Positions 45,802-55,727 of a DNA stretch of 64,000 bases are shown one piece after another; position 1 is the stretch's first letter, and every line of letters begins with the position of its first letter. The translations under genes and the position numbers were made by a program. The notes below the pieces were generated by a model. It was given only the letters and a program-made list of their open reading frames with translations. It was not told the DNA's origin and ran no database searches. The stretch comes from Nitrospira sp. (GTDB taxonomy: Bacteria; Nitrospirota; Nitrospiria; Nitrospirales; Nitrospiraceae). The stretch covers positions 19,923 through 83,922 of the forward strand of contig JARFPM010000012.1 in the NCBI GenBank assembly GCA_030444405.1. Direction: 5' to 3'.

Positions 45802-48771
45802 TCAAACGTTTTGCGTTCGTTGCGCTTTCTCCAACTCGGCCAGCTCCTCCGCCTCGTCCCGTAACCGCTCGCCGCCCTCTTCCGCCGGCATGAACTGCTG
45901 CACCCGCGTGTTGCCGCTGTCGACGACAAAGACGCTCCCCTTCGCATCGACGGCAATCCCATATGGAAAATTGAATTGCCCGTCACCGTTGCCGAATCCG
46001 CCCCACTGGGTGATGAAATTGCCCTCTCGGTCGAACTTTTCGATCCGATGATTCCCGGTATCCGTGACATAGACATCCCCGGCTCCGTCGACGGTGATGC
46101 CCCAGGGCGAGCGCAATTGCCCGGCCTCCTGGGCCAAGGAACTGCTGGCATGCCCGGCCGCCGGACTGCCTCCCCACTTCGTCAACAGCTGCGGCAAGAC
46201 ATTGGTGCTGGTGTCGAATTTCTGGATGCGGTGATTTCCCATGTCGACGACATAGACCGTTCCGTCCTCTTGATCAACCGCCACCCCGCGCGGAAAATAG
46301 AACTGCCCGTCGCCGTTGCCAAAGCTGCCCCAGGCCATGATGAACTCACCGGACATGTCGAATTTTTGTACACGGAAATTGGCGCTGTCGACGACGTAGA
46401 GATAGCCGCGGACGCGGTCGACCGCAATACCCCAGGGTGCATTGAACTGTCCTTCGCCGTTCCCGCGTGAACCGAACTTCATCATGTAGCCGCCGAGCTT
46501 CCCATCGAACTTTTGAACCCGGTGGTTGTTGGTATCCACCACCCAGACATCGCCCTTGCCGTCACAGGCAATCCCGGTGGGGTTGTGAAAATTCGCATTG
46601 GCCGAGCCGAAACTCCCCCACAGAATGATGAAGTTCCCGGCATGGTCGAACTTCTGCACGCGATTGTTGCCGTTGTCGACGACAAACAGCGATCCTTGCT
46701 GATCAGCGCACAGTCCGTACATCGGCGCCATAAACTCTCCGCCGTGCAACAACGACGCACCCCGTCCAGGCTTCCCCCACTTCGCAACACACAAATAGCC
46801 CGAGGTATTGACCAAAATTGTCGTGCTGGCCGGCGTGGAGACATTGTTGCCGATATCTTTGAACCACACATAAATGGATTTGTGCCCGTCTCCAGGCGAA
46901 AGAATGAACGGAATGGTGGCTCCGAACTTGATCGCTGGCGTCACATCCACCCATCCTGGCGTTCCAGCCACGGGAGTCAACGGACTTTCAGAAATAAAAT
47001 AGGCCCCGACCCCTGTGTCCAAATCGGTCGCCGAGATTGTCACCACGACATCGGGCGAATTGGTCATGAAGGCCCCATGATTGATCACCGCGTAGGGATT
47101 TTGTGGCGCCGTGATATCGATGAGTACGGGCATCGCCGTCACTTCTTCCGACAGCCCGCTTTCCGTTCCATCTTCGAACGACGCGGTCACGGCATAAAAA
47201 TAGGGCGTATCGTTGGTAAGACCTTCCTGCGTGTAGGGGTTCGTCACGCCCTCGATCTTCGTCGCCCCCTCAATCGTGACATGAGGGGAGGTACTGAAAT
47301 AGAGATTGTAGGACTGCGCGCCAGGCACCTCCATCCAGCTCAGAAAGACTTCCGTATCGCCAGCCTTGACGGCAAGGCTACGGGGCGGTTGCACCGCCCC
47401 GGCTTCCACTGTTTGCGCGGGCTGGTCCTTCCCACGATTCATCTCTTCTTCGGTCGGCACATACTTGAGGACACGGTTGTTGCCGCTGTCGGCGACGTAC
47501 ACGCAGCCTTCCTTGTCCACCGCGATGCCGTAGGGGAAATTGACCTGCCCCTCCGTTTTTCCCCGGTTCCCGAATGAACACAGGAACGTGCCGTTGCCGT
47601 CGAACTTCTGAATCCGATGGTTGCCGCTGTCGACAACATAGACATTTCCCAGCGCATCGCAGGCGATACCCCACGGCGACTTGAACTGTCCGGGACCACT
47701 CCCCTCGCGCCCCCACTTCGTCAAGAAACTTCCGCGGGCATCGAACTTTTGGATGCGGTTGTTACTCTCATCGGCCACATAAATATTGCCGACGAAATCA
47801 ACCGCCACACCGCGAGGAAAGAAGAAGGCGCCGTCGAAGCTACCGTCACGGCCCCACTTCAACAGTGGCTGGCCGTCGGCTTGAAATTTTTGAATGCGAG
47901 CGTTGCTCGTGTCGGAGACGTACACATTGCCGTCTTGATCCGTCGTAATGCCCCAGGGCACGTCGAAGCGTCCCATATCGGCACCACGCCAGGCGAACCC
48001 GAACTTGCCCCACGCTTTCTGCGCGTTGCCTTCGAGATCGAACTTCTGGACCCGGTTGTTGCCGCTATCGGCCACGTACACGACATCGTCCGGCCCGACC
48101 GCCAAACCGCGGGGATAGTAAAACAGGCCTTCCTGTGAACTAGGTTCACCGCCCCATCGAGCCAAGAACTTTCCGGTCTTATCGAATTTTTGGATCGAAT
48201 GATTGTCGGTATCCGCCACATAGATGTTGCCGTCCTTGTCGAGCGCGATCCCCGTGGGTGAGTTCAACTCACCGTCGCCCACTCCTTCACAGCCGATGAC
48301 CATGGCCAGAAGATAGGGTGACGGAATGGCCATCACTTCTTGCGATTCAGCACTTTCGCCCTTCGGGGTAACGACGGTGACGACATAGTGGTAACAGGTG
48401 CCGTTGGCAAGATCGTCATGGACGTAGGGGCTAGAGGCACCTTCCAGGCACGTCGCCTTGTCTTTCTTGACGCCGATCACGCTCTTAAAATCTTCGGGGC
48501 CGGCGATGGGACGGGTCAGTTCCGAGAACCTGATCTGCACGCCCTTGGTCGTCTGAAAATAGAGGTTGTAGTACATGGCATCCGGAACCGGATCCCACGT
48601 GATGGTGATGCGCCCATTGCCTGGTTTGGCATGAACGTTCTGCGGAGGCGACGGCAGCTCTTCTTGCTCCGCCACCCAATCTCCGCCACCCCACTCTCCC
48701 TGAAGCCCTTCGATGCAGATGGGGAACGGATTACATTTAAACATGTCGTCAAAAAGCCAAGCTTTTATCAC
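45802..48771 (-). CDS. Large NHL-repeat protein with fibronectin III domains
   Basis: A 989-aa protein: an N-terminal fibronectin-III-like domain ('[20 protein letters not shown]'), a first NHL beta-propeller (~150-440, six repeats of the [16 protein letters not shown] type), a second FN3 domain, an Ig-like insert (~545-665), a second NHL propeller (~670-965), and a Glu-rich tail. No signal peptide is visible; the N-terminus '[13 protein letters not shown]' is unusual. The start is GTG 48771 or ATG 48744. NHL propellers serve as binding scaffolds. It is the first gene of a run into guaB, which may be only coincidental. Confidence 0.88.
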   Translation of the reverse strand: MIKAWLFDDMFKCNPFPICIEGLQGEWGGGDWVAEQEELPSPPQNVHAKPGNGRITITWDPVPDAMYYNLYFQTTKGVQIRFSELTRPIAGPEDFKSVIGVKKDKATCLEGASSPYVHDDLANGTCYHYVVTVVTPKGESAESQEVMAIPSPYLLAMVIGCEGVGDGELNSPTGIALDKDGNIYVADTDNHSIQKFDKTGKFLARWGGEPSSQEGLFYYPRGLAVGPDDVVYVADSGNNRVQKFDLEGNAQKAWGKFGFAWRGADMGRFDVPWGITTDQDGNVYVSDTSNARIQKFQADGQPLLKWGRDGSFDGAFFFPRGVAVDFVGNIYVADESNNRIQKFDARGSFLTKWGREGSGPGQFKSPWGIACDALGNVYVVDSGNHRIQKFDGNGTFLCSFGNRGKTEGQVNFPYGIAVDKEGCVYVADSGNNRVLKYVPTEEEMNRGKDQPAQTVEAGAVQPPRSLAVKAGDTEVFLSWMEVPGAQSYNLYFSTSPHVTIEGATKIEGVTNPYTQEGLTNDTPYFYAVTASFEDGTESGLSEEVTAMPVLIDITAPQNPYAVINHGAFMTNSPDVVVTISATDLDTGVGAYFISESPLTPVAGTPGWVDVTPAIKFGATIPFILSPGDGHKSIYVWFKDIGNNVSTPASTTILVNTSGYLCVAKWGKPGRGASLLHGGEFMAPMYGLCADQQGSLFVVDNGNNRVQKFDHAGNFIILWGSFGSANANFHNPTGIACDGKGDVWVVDTNNHRVQKFDGKLGGYMMKFGSRGNGEGQFNAPWGIAVDRVRGYLYVVDSANFRVQKFDMSGEFIMAWGSFGNGDGQFYFPRGVAVDQEDGTVYVVDMGNHRIQKFDTSTNVLPQLLTKWGGSPAAGHASSSLAQEAGQLRSPWGITVDGAGDVYVTDTGNHRIEKFDREGNFITQWGGFGNGDGQFNFPYGIAVDAKGSVFVVDSGNTRVQQFMPAEEGGERLRDEAEELAELEKAQRTQNV

Positions 48772-49054
48772 GGTGTTGCCTCAGATTGCTTGTGGGAACG
48801 ATTCAGAAACAGTGGAACTATCAATCGCTTAGACTTGGATTGGTCACTCTAGCAAAGCGACGGAAATAGAGTCAAGGTAATGGCCGCAATGCCTTGGATA
48901 ATGACATCTTGAAGGACCCCCCTATGGTATCTATAGCCAGATCAATTACAATGCACTGGTTGCCCGAGGCGAAATCGGTGGTCAGGATGGCATTCTTCTT
49001 TGTAGGCGATAGCAGTTCGACGTTCCAAGTAGAAAGGAGCCGGCAGAGGCAACG

Positions 49055-49264
49055 ATGAGAAACTTCCTACTCGGTGTCATGATCGGTACCGTTCTCACCA
49101 CAATGGGAGTCCACGCAGCAGGTATAGATGGGATTGGAGGGAGTGGACGGCCTCCGCTCGTGAATGACGAGCGGGAGCGGCAGTTTCAGCTGCAACTCGA
49201 GCAAATGCGCCAACAGACCGAGCTGGAACAGGCGAGAATGCAAGGGAAAAGGAAGCCTTGCTAG
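49055..49264 (+). CDS. Small exported protein with helical tail
   Basis: A 69-aa protein: signal peptide (residues 1-22, ending VHA-A), a Gly-rich linker, then a Gln/Glu-rich helix ('ERQFQLQLEQMRQQTELEQARM'-like segment). AGAGG precedes the ATG. No family recognised. It could be an adapter or chaperone for an envelope complex; it sits upstream of a small acidic protein and cytochrome c. Confidence 0.6.
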   Translation: MRNFLLGVMIGTVLTTMGVHAAGIDGIGGSGRPPLVNDERERQFQLQLEQMRQQTELEQARMQGKRKPC

Positions 49265-49368
49265 CGAGTCACCTGGTCTGGCTGATCAACGTGTCGTCGT
49301 TCTGATAGAACTAATAGTCAACAACCACGTATCAATGGCAGATAGAGCGGATTCAAAGGTGATTAGCT

Positions 49369-49542
49369 ATGAGAATGTTTCAAGTCAGACAAACTGTCAC
49401 GTATGAACTGACGACGGCCGCAGGGACAGAGCAGGAAGCCATTTTAAAAGCCAAAGGCATTCCGCTCACTCAATGGGCCGCCGAGGCCGATGAGATCACG
49501 GCGGAAATGGTCGATGAGACCGATGAAATCGACGAATACTGA
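49369..49542 (+). CDS. Small acidic cytoplasmic protein (57 aa)
   Basis: ATG 49369 follows AAAGGTG. The protein begins MRMFQVRQTVTYELTTAA and ends in an acidic tail (EITAEMVDETDEIDEY). No signal or membrane span. Coding bias and the ribosome site are good, so I consider it real, though its role is unknown. It lies 77 bases before the cytochrome c gene. Confidence 0.6.
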   Translation: MRMFQVRQTVTYELTTAAGTEQEAILKAKGIPLTQWAAEADEITAEMVDETDEIDEY

Positions 49543-49619
49543 GCGACGCTCATTGCCTGCTCCCTCTTCCAAGGGCACTGCTGGCACTGAGCCGGCACTC
49601 ATCATAAGGGAGAAACACC

Positions 49620-50150
49620 ATGCGAGTGATTCAAGCAATGCAAACATCAACGCTGTGTTTGATCTTCATCACTGTGGTGGCTACTGCAGCCGCTGCCGGG
49701 GACAAGGGACGCTCAAGCGGTCAGGCTACGCCGCTGGACAAGAAAACTGAGGACAGGGCACGGTATGTCATCAAAATCGCTGGGTGTAATGATTGCCACA
49801 CCACCGGCTATGCGGAAGCAGCCGGGAAAATTCCCGAAAAAGACTGGCTCAAGGGAGATTCGATGGGTTGGCGGGGCCCATGGGGGACAACCTACGCAAG
49901 CAACCTACGGCTCTATATGCAGAATCTCTCGGAAGCCCAATGGATCAAGGTCTCGCGCTCAGTTGAGTTTCGACCGCCGATGCCATGGTTCGTCCTGCGC
50001 GAAATGACTGACCAGGACCTGCGCGCCATCTATCGGTTTATCAGACATCTGGGACCAGCCGGAGAACCGGCACCCAGCTATATGCCTGCGGGTCAGGAAC
50101 CGAAGGAACCCTTTATTCTGTTTCCTTCGGGTCCGGAGGCTTCAAAATAG
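49620..50150 (+). CDS. Exported monohaem c-type cytochrome
   Basis: A 176-aa exported protein (signal ending ATAAAA-G). One haem site CNDCH (~residue 56) and a probable Met axial ligand in RPPMPW (~residue 119). The 'DLRAIYRFIRHLGPAGEPAP' C-terminal helix is typical of cytochrome c subunits of dehydrogenases. It would pass electrons in the periplasm; its donor is not adjacent, although the window contains GMC and molybdenum enzymes. AGGGAG precedes ATG 49620. Confidence 0.9.
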   Translation: MRVIQAMQTSTLCLIFITVVATAAAAGDKGRSSGQATPLDKKTEDRARYVIKIAGCNDCHTTGYAEAAGKIPEKDWLKGDSMGWRGPWGTTYASNLRLYMQNLSEAQWIKVSRSVEFRPPMPWFVLREMTDQDLRAIYRFIRHLGPAGEPAPSYMPAGQEPKEPFILFPSGPEASK

Positions 50151-50367
50151 GCGATAGGAAAGAGAAGTGTTATTGCCTCTCATCAATTTGACAAAACTTA
50201 ACCCCCACGCACCGGCGCATTAGCGAATAGAGCACCCCCCAACTGACACCGCCACCCTCGGAGGTGCTTGTCGTTACTCACCCATCACCGCTCGCCACCG
50301 ATGCGTGTAGCTGTAAGCCACTCCCTCAAACAAATACTGAACCGAAACTGTACCCCACCGTCGCGAG

Positions 50368-50448
50368 CTACTGGCTCTTCTTGTACACCACTAGGCCACC
50401 GATTAGAATCGCGAGCATGACGCCCATAAACATTACGAGGGTGTCCAC
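50368..50448 (-). CDS. 26-aa single-span membrane peptide
   Basis: GTG 50448 follows GGAAGGAG at a spacing of six. The product starts MDTLVMFMGVMLAILIGGLV and ends VYKKSQ, a perfect short transmembrane helix with positive residues on the inside. Such peptides accompany oxidases or transporters (as CydX, KdpF do). The partner is unknown; cytochrome c is the nearest functional gene, on the opposite strand. Too short for usual gene finding. Confidence 0.55.
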   Translation of the reverse strand: MDTLVMFMGVMLAILIGGLVVYKKSQ

Positions 50449-50969
50449 GGCTAGCTCCTTCCGTTCGGACCATGAACTCACACATTGTGCTTATTGTCGC
50501 ATTGCTTTCTCGCAAATGGACCTACACACATTGTAATCACGCATCAGCATCTCAGACTTTCTCATTCCCTGAGATGCCTACCACCACCGTTACGGGCAAC
50601 CCTTTCCGAGATGGAAGGGTCGCCCGCACGATGCGCTTAAGACGCCAAGTCGATTTCTCTTCTATTGATGAAGACCCGCACGAGAAACGAGATTAGGAGT
50701 AGCTCGCCACGAGCGATGGGATCCGATTGCCAGAGATCATCCACAGATGCCAACCGAGGAACTCCAAAAAGCTCGTCGGTATGATCAAAAGCTCCCTACG
50801 CGGGAAACGCGACAGCTCATGGAGATCCGGCTAGCGTGACTGGCGAGACACCCGCCCATGACTCGGCGGGCCGACGTGATCCGGTGGACTCAGGTCTTCC
50901 ATTGCCACCTCCTCCTGCTAAGGAATGACTCGAAGCATTGCACACACAACAAGCCAACGGACTATTTTC
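50449..50969. other. Mostly empty stretch with one short strong-SD frame
   Basis: On the minus strand AGGAGGAGG lies five bases before ATG 50902, starting a 23-codon frame (MEDLSPPDHVGPPSHGRVSR ...) to TAG at 50831. A plus-strand frame 50574-50696 (40 aa) has no good ribosome site. Otherwise nothing is recognised; the region looks like worn sequence beside the IS element. Confidence 0.35.
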
Positions 50970-51221
50970 TCAATACTCCTCTTGAATGTTCTCTGTCAAC
51001 AAAAAGAATCTAGGCCGCACCAGACCATGGTACGCATAAGCTGTGCCACTTCCCTCACAGGACCAGGACTGGACGGCATGGCCTTGTTTGTCCAATACCT
51101 TTGAGGTGAACCAACTTGCTGAGCTACTCCTACCGCTGCACACGGAGGATGGGGCCAAGGGCGAGCCATTTTGTTGGTCCCAAGGCGAATAGGTGAGGCC
51201 AGTGAGCGACGTACCAAAAAC
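50970..51221 (-). other. Unrecognised open frame left of the IS element
   Basis: Minus-strand frame that enters from the IS end and reads 'TSLTGLTYSPWDQQNGSPLA' through 'QSWSCEGSGTAYAYHGL' to a stop at 50970. It may be the 3' part of an exported protein cut by the IS. It does not obviously continue the lipoprotein on the other IS side. Confidence 0.25.
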
Positions 51222-51248
51222 AGAGGTGGTCCCGGTTGGTTGGACAGT
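51222..51248. repeat. IS left terminal inverted repeat
   Basis: Reads agaggtggtcccgg then ttggttggacagt; partner of 52480-52506. Confidence 0.65.
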
Positions 51249-51264
51249 GAAGACCATTCCTTAA

Positions 51265-52164
51265 GTGGTGCCTGGCGGGTTGCTGATTTCGCAGCTGTCC
51301 GCCGTGTCGTCAGATTGTCAGAGTACGCCTGGTCAGGCGTCTGGCCGTCCAGCGCCTGATGCGGTCGGGTCTGGTTGTAGAACATCAGATAACGCGCCAA
51401 GCCCTGATGCGCAGCCCCAGCCGTCTCGTAGGCGTGCACCTACACCTCCTCGCATTTGATACTTTTCCCCGAGTCGTTCCACAAACACGTTATCCCGCCA
51501 GCAACCTTTTCCGTCCATGCTGATCTGAATGCCGTGATGGCTCAGGAGCCCCATGAACTCCTGGCTGGTGAACCGGCACCCTTAGTCGGTGGTGAAGATC
51601 TCGGGGCAGCCATACTGCGTGATCGCCTCCCGCACCGCGTCGAGGCAGAAGTCCATCGTCAGCGTATCGGAGAGCCGCCAGGCGAGCACTCGGCGACTCG
51701 CCCAGTCCGGGACGGCGAAGAGATACATGAAGCCGCGACGCCATGGGAATAGAGGTGATATCCGCCGCCCAGACGTGGTTCGGGCGAACGATGTCCAGAC
51801 CGCGCAGGAGATAGGAGTAGATCCGATGGGCCGGATGCCGCGGCGTGGCGCAGGGCGTGCGATACGCGGCGGTGATCTCCATGCGCCGCATGAGACTGGC
51901 CACACGCCGCCGCCCAATCATATGGCCTTCCTGACGAAACAGATCGCGGAGCATTCGGGTTCCGGAAAACGGATACTGCAGATGCAGCTCGTCGATCCGC
52001 CGCATCAGCACGAGCACCGGCGCTGCTACCGGCGTCGATTGATAGTAGGCCTTCGAGCGCGCCACACCGAGCAGCTGGCATTGCCGTACGACAGGCAAGG
52101 GGTGCGTGCGGTCGATCATCGCGTTGTGCTCAGCAAGCCGGCCTTGCTGAGCGCCCCTTCTCAA
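51265..52164 (-). pseudogene. IS3-family transposase OrfB, several lesions
   Basis: The integrase-type DDE enzyme is visible in pieces: WAADITSIP (first Asp), then after a one-base insertion near 51750 the frame continues 'FAVPDWASRRVLAWRLSDT' to FTTD (second Asp). A TAA follows immediately where Gln is expected, then GCRFTSQEFMG, 'ISMDGKGCWRDNVFVERL' with the Glu. A further shift and TAG precede 'LARYLMFYNQTRPHQALDG'. At least two shifts and two stops: inactive. Confidence 0.85.
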
Positions 52165-52415
52165 GAATCGTTCTCCAGCGCCAGTTGCCCGATCTTCGCG
52201 TGCAGCGTTTTGAGATCCGGGGTGTCCGATGGCGGTCTCGTCCCGCCAAACACATCCGCGGCCCGGGCCAGTAGTTGCTGCTTTGATTCGGTGATCTGGG
52301 TGGGATGGACACTGAATTGCTCAGCAAACTCGGCGACTGTCTTGTCGCCTTTGACGGCGGCCAAGGCCACCTGCGCCTTAAAGGTCGCTCCGTGATTCCG
52401 TCTCATTCTCTTCAT
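52161..52415 (-). CDS. IS3-family transposase OrfA
   Basis: An 84-aa helix-turn-helix protein from ATG 52415 (AAAGGAG upstream): 'GATFKAQVALAAVKGDKTVA' and 'AEQFSVHPTQITESKQQLLA', ending in a Leu-rich helix (LHAKIGQLALEND). In active elements it is joined to OrfB by frameshifting; here the junction has lost a base, so it may only act as a DNA-binding relic. Confidence 0.8.
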   Translation of the reverse strand: MKRMRRNHGATFKAQVALAAVKGDKTVAEFAEQFSVHPTQITESKQQLLARAADVFGGTRPPSDTPDLKTLHAKIGQLALENDS

Positions 52416-52479
52416 CGCCTCGCTCCTTTGGTTCGCCACCACCCGGTGGCGTCGGTGAAGCCAGGCTACCACTTACCAT

Positions 52480-52506
52480 ACTGTCCGAATTTCCGGAGCC
52501 CCCTCT
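52480..52506. repeat. IS right terminal inverted repeat
   Basis: Inverse partner of 51222-51248, reading actgtccgaatttccgga on the plus strand. It abuts the truncated lipoprotein gene. Confidence 0.65.
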
Positions 52507-52710
52507 CTTGAGCCGAGTTTGGACATAGCGATACCACTGCTGATGCCGTTGAGTGACATTACCAACTAACTCACGATACTGCTGCATCAGCCGTTGGTTC
52601 TCGGCATAGGTCTGATCCTTGTCGATCAAGGCCTGTTTGATTTCCGGCGGGGTCGTGCAACCGATACAGACCAGACTCAGCGCGACCATAATGATATGTG
52701 CCGCTTTCAT
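52507..52710 (-). pseudogene. Lipoprotein gene cut by the IS element
   Basis: N-terminal 68 codons of a lipoprotein: signal with lipobox CIGC, then a helical 'QALIDKDQTYAENQRLMQQY' stretch up to 'YVQTRLK'. From there the frame runs into the IS terminal repeat and ends at 52378. The remainder of the gene was not found on the other IS side. Family unrecognised; possibly a small coiled-coil lipoprotein whose truncated form could still be exported. Confidence 0.65.
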
Positions 52711-52899
52711 GGTGATTCCTCCTTCCGACTCGCGCCCGGAACGAGCACAAACGAGAAAGGAACCGGACTAACGTTTACAACCTGTTGGGGAGCGGCCAAA
52801 GATTAGGGAGAGCGACAAACGATTGCAATGGAAATATCTGGTATTTATTGATTTTGGGACCTGGAGGGTGAGGCAGACGAGTACAAGCCAACAACTTTC

Positions 52900-54084
52900 C
52901 TAGGGAAGCCCACGTAATATTTCTTGGTAGTACGCCTCAAGAAGCGCAGCACGTGCCTCTTCCATCATGACCAGCTGCCGTTGGTCGAATGTGTTCGCAC
53001 AGTACAGATAGTGCGTTTCATCCACGAGACCGAGCTCGACATGCACTTGTCGGCCGTCCGGCTCCTCCCGCGTCAGCTCATGGGTGACCCTTGGTTCCGG
53101 CAACTCTTCCCAGGCAACCTGCGCCGAGGGTCCATGATTCTCATAGAGAGGTCCATTGGGATCGATGGAATTCCCCAGCATGGCGTTGAGATTAAAAAGA
53201 GTCCCATCATCCAACTCCGGCAATTCATCCCAGGTCACTGTAGCCTGATTCCCCTTGTTCAACACATAGAATGGCCCATCCTCCACCACTTCTTCGATGG
53301 ATCGGTATTGAATCGGATCTGCAGGCTGCACGAGCTGTAACCCCCTGCTGGCCAGCGCGCGCTGAAACGGCACTCGCCTGGCCAACTGCCGCGTTTTCTC
53401 ACTCACAATCATGCGGCCATGTGGGCATAGAACCTGGCACAGGCGGTCAAGTCGAATCGCAAGCCCTGTCCGCTGTTCAAACGCCATCTGCTGCGATGGA
53501 TCGTCTACACGATCAAAGGTCCGCCAACTTGCGCTGGGTATCCCGGGATCCTGTTCAGCCTGGAGCAGTGCGTGTGTCGTCAACACCAGGTCGAAGGAGC
53601 CTGAAAGAGGTTCCGTTTGGACATCCAGGCAGATAAACCGAAGATTACGCAGACCCAGTTCCTTCGCCTTTCGTTGTGCGATAGCAATGGACGCCGCCGA
53701 GCGATCGATGCCGACCACATTCACATCAGGGAAGCAACGGGCATAAAAGGTCGTCAGCACTCCGATTCCACAACCGAAATCGAGAATGTCCTGAGCCTTG
53801 CCGAGTTGAGCCAGCGTTCGCAGCCCGATTGCTTCATAATATTCATACCGCTGGCTGTACAGAATCGGAAAGGTCTTTGGCTGTGCGGCAAGATCATAGA
53901 ACGCTATTTCATCTACACGATCGCCTGTGCGTTTTCGTTCGGCGCGGCTGTTGAGCTGGTTCAGTTCTTCGACGGAGAGCTGTTGTCGCTGCCACAGGAA
54001 ATATTCATGATCGGATGTAAAGTGCCTGAGCCCCCACCAGGCGAGATGATCACGGAGTGTCTGCTGCAATGAGTCAGTGGCCAT
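52900..54084 (-). CDS. SAM-dependent methyltransferase with unusual C-terminal extension
   Basis: A 394-aa protein. Residues ~85-235 form a class I methyltransferase (SAM-binding ILDFGCGIGVLTTFYA, GIDRSAASIAIA, FDLVLTTHALLQA). The N-terminus ('LAWWGLRHFTSDHEYFLWQR') and the last ~130 residues, which contain two 'WEELPE/WDELPE' segments, are unlike common families. The start is taken as ATG 54084. It follows the ProA-like gene after 51 bases on the same strand, so they likely form an operon; together they could modify a small metabolite or a protein. Confidence 0.78.
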   Translation of the reverse strand: MATDSLQQTLRDHLAWWGLRHFTSDHEYFLWQRQQLSVEELNQLNSRAERKRTGDRVDEIAFYDLAAQPKTFPILYSQRYEYYEAIGLRTLAQLGKAQDILDFGCGIGVLTTFYARCFPDVNVVGIDRSAASIAIAQRKAKELGLRNLRFICLDVQTEPLSGSFDLVLTTHALLQAEQDPGIPSASWRTFDRVDDPSQQMAFEQRTGLAIRLDRLCQVLCPHGRMIVSEKTRQLARRVPFQRALASRGLQLVQPADPIQYRSIEEVVEDGPFYVLNKGNQATVTWDELPELDDGTLFNLNAMLGNSIDPNGPLYENHGPSAQVAWEELPEPRVTHELTREEPDGRQVHVELGLVDETHYLYCANTFDQRQLVMMEEARAALLEAYYQEILRGLP

Positions 54085-54135
54085 GATCACTATCTGAAAG
54101 ACAGGGAGAGGATTGAAAAACGTCAAAACAGATAT

Positions 54136-55512
54136 TTAGGGACGCTTCAGCATGATGGCATCGAAGTACGTTTCCGGCACCGGATGCGGGAGTCGAAGCT
54201 GTCCAGACCCGAACGCCACATACTTTTCGCAGGTCAGCTGCTCCAGACCGATCGGACCTTTCGCATGCAGTTTCCCCACACTCAGCCCCACGTCGCTCCC
54301 CATCCCGAAGCTATCGCCGGCATGGAGTCTGGTTGACGCATTCACCAGCACCGCGCCGGCATCGACTTCCCTGGCGAATCGCATGGCAGACGCGTAGCGG
54401 GTGGTGGCAATTCCAGCGGTGAGACAGGGACCGTGCATTCTGATATGGGTCAGCGCCTCACCGAGGTCCTCGACCATTTTTATAGCCAGGGTTAGCCCGG
54501 CGAACTGAGTATGCCAATCCGCATCCGTCGCCGGAATGATCGCGGTATGTCCCGTCATCGCCATTTGCCCCATGAGCGCGACCGTCTTAGGGCAGGCATG
54601 CACTTCTACCTTGAATTGGTCCAGCAGGCGATTGATCAAGGGAGGCAAGAACTGCCGTCCCACGATCTGCTGCACCAGCAAGGTATCCAACGCATTGGAG
54701 GCCCCCGCTTGCTGCACCTTCGAGTTGATCACCAAGTTTTGGGCGACTGAAATATCGGGGTCTTCGTCGATGTAAAAATGCGTGAGCCCTCCGTCATCGC
54801 AGAGCACCGGCACTTTGGCTTGCTCCGAAACCGTCTTTCGTAGGCCGGCTCCGCCCCGCACGATTATCGCATCGAGGGTTTTCCCCGATCGAATCAGGTC
54901 GAGCGCGACTTCTTTCTCTTGGCGATCGATGAGCACCCAGGCCCCACTGGGTATACCGTTCTCCTTTGCCGCCTCACGAAATCGTGCATCAATCGCCTGA
55001 TGCGTCAACTTCCATTCCGGGGCTCCACGAAAGATGCAGAGATTGCCCGATTTCAGACAGAGCGCGATCGACTCCACGGTGACAAGCGGACTCCGTTCGG
55101 AGATCACGCCGACCACTCCGATCGGCACCCTCACTCTGGAGACTTGCAACCCATCCGGGCGTTCCTGTCGTGACGTCACTGCGCCGATGGGGTCCGGCAG
55201 ATCGGCGATGAAATGCAGCCGCTCAACGATCTCCTTCATCCCGTCGGCCGTCAGGCGGACGCGAGCGACGGCGGCCTTCATCCGATCTTTCGTGTCGGCA
55301 TTCTCAAAGGACTTTCCCACAGCCTCGACATCTTTGGCGTTTTCCGCAAGAATGGCGTCTCCGTCCGCAGCGACTCGATCGGCAACGGCATGCACCGCCC
55401 TCGACTTCACGGGACCGGGAAGCTGGGCAAGATCGACCGATACTTTCCGGCAGTCTTTCAATAACTTATCGAGGTATAACTTGACCGGAACCTCAGTCGC
55501 CATAGGGGCCAT
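54136..55512 (-). CDS. ProA-family (gamma-glutamyl phosphate reductase-like), catalytic Cys missing
   Basis: A 458-aa aldehyde-dehydrogenase-fold protein with ProA architecture throughout: 'RVPIGVVGVISERSPLVTVE', 'LDAIIVRGGAGL', 'DAGAVLVNASTRLHAGDSFG' and 'KLHAKGPIGLEQLTCEKYV'. Yet the active-site segment, PGVCNALETLLV in normal ProA, reads QAGASNALDTLLV: the nucleophile Cys is Ser. 'VLCDDGGLTHFYID' also differs from the usual KHYKGVCHVFVD. It is therefore probably a paralogue with a new or lost activity rather than the proline enzyme. ATG 55503 is an alternative start. Confidence 0.85.
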   Translation of the reverse strand: MAPMATEVPVKLYLDKLLKDCRKVSVDLAQLPGPVKSRAVHAVADRVAADGDAILAENAKDVEAVGKSFENADTKDRMKAAVARVRLTADGMKEIVERLHFIADLPDPIGAVTSRQERPDGLQVSRVRVPIGVVGVISERSPLVTVESIALCLKSGNLCIFRGAPEWKLTHQAIDARFREAAKENGIPSGAWVLIDRQEKEVALDLIRSGKTLDAIIVRGGAGLRKTVSEQAKVPVLCDDGGLTHFYIDEDPDISVAQNLVINSKVQQAGASNALDTLLVQQIVGRQFLPPLINRLLDQFKVEVHACPKTVALMGQMAMTGHTAIIPATDADWHTQFAGLTLAIKMVEDLGEALTHIRMHGPCLTAGIATTRYASAMRFAREVDAGAVLVNASTRLHAGDSFGMGSDVGLSVGKLHAKGPIGLEQLTCEKYVAFGSGQLRLPHPVPETYFDAIMLKRP

Positions 55513-55727
55513 TTTTTACGAGATAGAGCTTCCAAGAAGTCATTGCAATCAATCCATCTCCCTGAGACAATGACACAAATTTAGAGCGTCGGACTATACC
55601 ACGCGTTTTTTTCATGAGTAAATAACCTGAAAGCCTCGCAGTTCAACCTGCTAGAATTACATTTTATAGGATGGCGAATGAGAAGTTGGTGTGCCGGCTC
55701 GCGTTGGCGCAAGAGAAAGGAGCAGAG

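Larger units (their letters stand above)
51222..52506 (-). mobile_element. Decayed IS3-family insertion sequence
   Basis: About 1285 bp, bounded by imperfect 27-bp inverted repeats (51222-51248 and 52480-52506, 19 of 27 matching by eye, both ending in GGACAGT inward). It contains orfA (52161-52415) and a multiply broken orfB. No target duplication is clear. It has cut the lipoprotein gene at 52507. It could not move by itself. Confidence 0.75.

Noticed and set aside
45792..46151. GuaB starting upstream at 46151
   Set aside because: The added 120 residues are antisense of the NHL gene; ATG 45791 matches IMP dehydrogenase starts.
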